From NCBI GenBank assembly GCA_013215615.1, contig JABSQX010000006.1:4786-37096 (forward strand): a stretch of DNA of 32,311 bases, written 5' to 3'. Positions 29,835 through 32,311 of this stretch are shown here, in pieces. The stretch's first letter is position 1. Each line of letters begins with the position of its first letter. Both the position numbers and the translations under genes were made by a program. This DNA comes from Myxococcales bacterium. Its GTDB lineage: Bacteria > Myxococcota_A > UBA9160 > SMWR01. Under the pieces are notes generated by a model, which had not been told where the DNA came from, ran no database searches, and was given only the letters and a program-made list of their open reading frames with translations.

Positions 29835-30625
29835 GCGCAGGCTACACGCTCGGCGTGGACGCCCTGCGCGATGCGCTGGGGCGACGCATCGTGCCCGTGT
29901 TGGTGGTGATCTGTGTTCTCTCCATCATGGCCCTCGACAGCTGCACGAGTTGCGCACCCGCCCAGATCGAGGTCAACGGCGTCCCCCAGACCCTGGAGGG
30001 ACTTCCCGGCGGCATGAGCCTGCTCACCCTGGTGGTGCTGGGTCTCTGGGTGATCGTCCTGGCGGGCATCCTCTCCGCCGACCACCTGCGCAATACCCTC
30101 GAGGAGGGCTACGCGTCGCTGGCCCTGTCGCGACCGGTGAGCCGCACGAGCTACGCGTTCGCCCGCCTGGCCGGCGCCCTGGGGGTGGCGCTCGGCGTGG
30201 GCGCGCTGCTGCTGGCGGCGGCCAGCTACCTGGTCGCCGTGCGTGCCGGACTCCCCTTGACCCCCGTGCTGGGCAGTTCCCTGGCCTGCGTTCTGGGCGC
30301 AGTCACGGTGGGCGCCCTCTCCATGACGCTCTCCCTCCATCTTCCGCGCCTTCCCAGCGTACTGCTGGTCTTCGCAGCCGTGGGCGTGATCGCGCTCGCC
30401 AACCTGTTGGGAGCCACGCGCGTCGATCCCGGCGGCTGGCTCTCCGCCATCGACCAGTGGGGCCCACCCCTGGCAGCGGGCCTGGCTGCCCCGCTGCAGG
30501 ACTGGCTTCCCGCCGACTACACGCGACTCGACAGCGGTCCGCTGTTCCTGCGGCTGCTGTTCTGGTCGGCGATCGCCCTCTTCCAACTCGGCTTCGAATT
30601 TCGCCGCTTGGAGATCCGCGGCTGA
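29831..30625 (+). CDS. ABC-2 type transporter permease
   Basis: A 264-residue integral membrane protein with about six hydrophobic helices. After the first helix (VPVLVVICVLSIMALD) comes a short outer loop with a close cysteine pair (SCTSC). Then follows the ABC-2 motif DHLRNTLEEGYASLALSRPVSR, the family's typical helix-loop before the second helix. Overlap with the ATPase stop codon indicates translational coupling. The pair resembles NosFY-like two-gene exporters, but no nos gene is visible nearby, so no cargo is proposed. The frame is open upstream, but ATG 29831 is the first sensible start. Confidence 0.9.
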   Translation: MSAGYTLGVDALRDALGRRIVPVLVVICVLSIMALDSCTSCAPAQIEVNGVPQTLEGLPGGMSLLTLVVLGLWVIVLAGILSADHLRNTLEEGYASLALSRPVSRTSYAFARLAGALGVALGVGALLLAAASYLVAVRAGLPLTPVLGSSLACVLGAVTVGALSMTLSLHLPRLPSVLLVFAAVGVIALANLLGATRVDPGGWLSAIDQWGPPLAAGLAAPLQDWLPADYTRLDSGPLFLRLLFWSAIALFQLGFEFRRLEIRG

Positions 30626-30650
30626 GCGAAGCCACGCCCGCCAAGAGCAT

Positions 30651-31553
30651 TCAGACGCTCAGCGCCAGCAGCAGCACGCCCGCCAGGATCGCGCCGATGC
30701 CGAGCCATTCCAGGCGCAGGATCGGCTCGCGGAAGAACCACGCCGAGGAGAACAGCGCAAAGATCAGCTCGACCTGGCCGACGGCGCGCACGTAGGCGGC
30801 GTTGGTCAGGGTCATCGCGGTGAACCAGCCCGCGGAGGCCAGCGCCCCGCTGAGCCCCACCCAGACCGCGACACGCCACTGGCCGGCCACGCGGCGCAGT
30901 TCTCCCGGCTCGCGCCAGTAGAGCACGATGCTCATGACCAGGGCTTGGAAACAGATCACTCCCGCCAAGGTGGTCGCCGCGCGAAGCGCCACGCCACCCG
31001 AGGGCAGCGCCAACGAAGCCGCCCGATAGCAGACCGCCGCCACCGCGAAGGCGCTGCCGGAGAGCAGGCCCCGCAGCGCACCGCGACCGCGCAACGCAGC
31101 CAGCAGACCCTCGGTCGAGGGCCGCGCGCGTGCGCCTAGCAGCAGCACGCCCACCAGGGAGACCCCGATCGCCAATACGGCGCCTGCCGAGACGAACTCT
31201 CCGAGCAGCACGATGCCGAAGAGCGCGACCTGGAGCGGCTCGGTCTTCGAGTAGGCGGTGCTCACCGCGAAACTCCGGGAGGAGAAGGCCTGCAGGAGCA
31301 ACACCGTGCCCAGGATCTGCGCGACACCTCCCGTGGCCCCCCAGGCTGCGAACGCGGCGTTGGGCTCGGGGAGCGAGGCGCGCTGCCAGAACAGCAACCC
31401 CGCGAGGTAGACCAGGGCCACCGGAACCCCGAAAGCGAAGCGCACGTAGGCTGCGCCCGTATCGCTCAGGTGATCCTTCAGGGACTTCTGCAGCGTCGAG
31501 CGCAGGTTCTGGAGAAAGGCCGCCGCAACCGCGAGAGGGATCCAGAGTTCCAC
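30651..31553 (-). CDS. EamA-family (drug/metabolite transporter superfamily) permease
   Basis: A 300-residue inner-membrane carrier with ten predicted helices built from two EamA repeats. The first ends around LLGEFVSAGAVLAIGVSLVGVLLL and the second around FFREPILRLEWLGIGAILAGVLLL, both with the usual conserved Glu before the last helix. GTG 31553 is chosen because GGGGAGG lies just upstream (three-base gap) and the encoded length is standard; upstream codons lack hydrophobic or family features. Such proteins export amino acids or small metabolites. It is tail to tail with the ABC permease and downstream of the MFS gene on the same strand. Confidence 0.9.
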   Translation of the reverse strand: MELWIPLAVAAAFLQNLRSTLQKSLKDHLSDTGAAYVRFAFGVPVALVYLAGLLFWQRASLPEPNAAFAAWGATGGVAQILGTVLLLQAFSSRSFAVSTAYSKTEPLQVALFGIVLLGEFVSAGAVLAIGVSLVGVLLLGARARPSTEGLLAALRGRGALRGLLSGSAFAVAAVCYRAASLALPSGGVALRAATTLAGVICFQALVMSIVLYWREPGELRRVAGQWRVAVWVGLSGALASAGWFTAMTLTNAAYVRAVGQVELIFALFSSAWFFREPILRLEWLGIGAILAGVLLLALSV

Positions 31554-31676
31554 GTGCCTCCCCTGGGAAGTCCGCGCCCAGGGTCGCACAGTGGCGCGGA
31601 ATGCCGCCCGCGACCCCGTCGCGAAATCAGATGGGCGTGGCCACACCTCTTCTCAACGCTCGCGCCAATCGATCCG

Positions 31677-32311
31677 TCAGCCCAGGGCCTCGTGGGCCCG
31701 CAAGTCCTCGCGCAGGTCGCGCGCGCCTAGGAGATAGTGGAAGGCCGACCAGAGAGCGCCCAGGCTCACGGTCCACAGCAGCGCGTAGCGAAGGCTCTCG
31801 ACGCCATAGCGCGGCTCCAACAGGTCGGAGAGCCAACCCACGAACTGGGGTCCCAGCCCCAGGCCGATCAGGTTGAGGACCAGCAGGAGCACCGACGAGG
31901 CCTGGGCGCGCCAGCGCGGCGGAACCATCGACTGGGTGATCGCGAAGGTGGGCCCCAGGTACATGCCGGCCAGCAGAGCGGGGACCACGCTCCAGGCCAC
32001 TGCCCCCCAGGCGCTCGTTTCCAGGTAGAAGGGAAAGAAGAAGGGGGTGGCGAGCGCAGTGGCCAGGGCGGGAAGCCAGGCGTACCAGCGCAGATCGCGT
32101 CGAGCCAGGCGGTCCCCCAGAAAGCCACCCAGGAACGTGCCGGCCACGCCCGCGGTGAGGGCCACCGCGGCGAGAATCGCGCCCAACTCGGTACGAGTGA
32201 AGCCGTGCACGCGCTCGAAGAAGGCGGGATTGAAGGCCCCTGCCCCGTAGCCGATGAAGGCGTGCAGCGAACCGCCGAAGGCGATGTGGACGAAGGCGCG
32301 CCGGCGCAGCA
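31677..32311 (-). CDS. MFS transporter, C-terminal part (5' end outside window)
   Basis: The last 211 codons of a major facilitator superfamily permease. The reading frame continues beyond the right edge without a stop, and GTG/ATG codons inside are not true starts. It shows six to seven hydrophobic helices and the internal loop GGFLGDRLARRDLRWYA, the MFS G-x-x-x-D-R motif between helices, followed by LLAGMYLGPTFAITQSMVPPRWRAQASS. This pattern resembles spinster-like MFS carriers. The substrate is unknown. The EamA gene follows after 123 bases and could share its transcript. Confidence 0.88.
   Translation of the reverse strand, partial: LRRRAFVHIAFGGSLHAFIGYGAGAFNPAFFERVHGFTRTELGAILAAVALTAGVAGTFLGGFLGDRLARRDLRWYAWLPALATALATPFFFPFYLETSAWGAVAWSVVPALLAGMYLGPTFAITQSMVPPRWRAQASSVLLLVLNLIGLGLGPQFVGWLSDLLEPRYGVESLRYALLWTVSLGALWSAFHYLLGARDLREDLRAHEALG

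Noticed and set aside
29124-30625. Assigning the ABC pair as NosFY
   Set aside because: The ATPase signature is of that group, but no nitrous-oxide reductase genes are nearby and the signature is shared by many ABC-2 exporters.

Overview
A strongly GC-rich, gene-dense stretch of bacterial chromosome with 26 protein genes (two cut by the window edges). I see no rRNA, tRNA, CRISPR array, transposase or phage gene. The mix suggests a Gram-negative, metabolically versatile bacterium, perhaps from the Myxococcota/Binatota-like 'deltaproteobacterial' lineages: a PEP-CTERM exosortase substrate behind a sigma-54 promoter, a Tat-exported PhoD, a lipoprotein esterase, three cytochromes P450, three ACMSD-type amidohydrolases, an LLM-class flavin/F420 enzyme and a FadD19-like CoA ligase. 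The lineage is inference; no marker gene is present. GTG starts are common and one gene starts with TTG.

Layout. 1-6 kb: C-terminal part of a GH3 beta-glucosidase with a PA14 insertion, a SnoaL-like protein, and a hyuB-hyuA pair with overlapping stop and start. 6-12 kb: amidohydrolase, P450 plus amidohydrolase operon, extradiol dioxygenase and two short-chain dehydrogenases. 12-15 kb: BCCT transporter (upstream of the second SDR) and a lipoprotein esterase. 14.8-17.4 kb: PEP-CTERM protein and PhoD phosphatase/phosphodiesterase. 17.4-22.5 kb: two P450s about 50% identical to each other, an enoyl-CoA hydratase homologue, a nitroreductase and an LLM oxidoreductase. 22.6-25.2 kb: mprF. 25.2-25.9 kb: a 746-base non-coding gap rich in inverted repeats. 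25.9-32.3 kb: third amidohydrolase, FadD19-like ligase, ABC-2 transporter pair, EamA permease and part of an MFS permease.

How the genes may work together. P450s, CoA ligase, hydratase homologue, dehydrogenases, a ring-cleaving dioxygenase and amidohydrolases are the tool set for breaking down steroid-, terpenoid- or aromatic-like compounds. Here they sit in one- to three-gene units on alternating strands rather than in one operon, so a single pathway is only a suggestion. No transcription factor is encoded in the window, so control must come from elsewhere.

The best non-coding signals are: (1) a near-consensus sigma-54 promoter for the PEP-CTERM gene with an upstream inverted repeat; (2) a compound inverted repeat with 20-bp arms between mprF and the third amidohydrolase; (3) two divergent promoters with identical -35 and -10 hexamers and spacing between the dioxygenase and SDR genes; (4) four genes without a Shine-Dalgarno that have a -10-like TANNNT 6-7 bases before the start codon, suggesting leaderless mRNAs.
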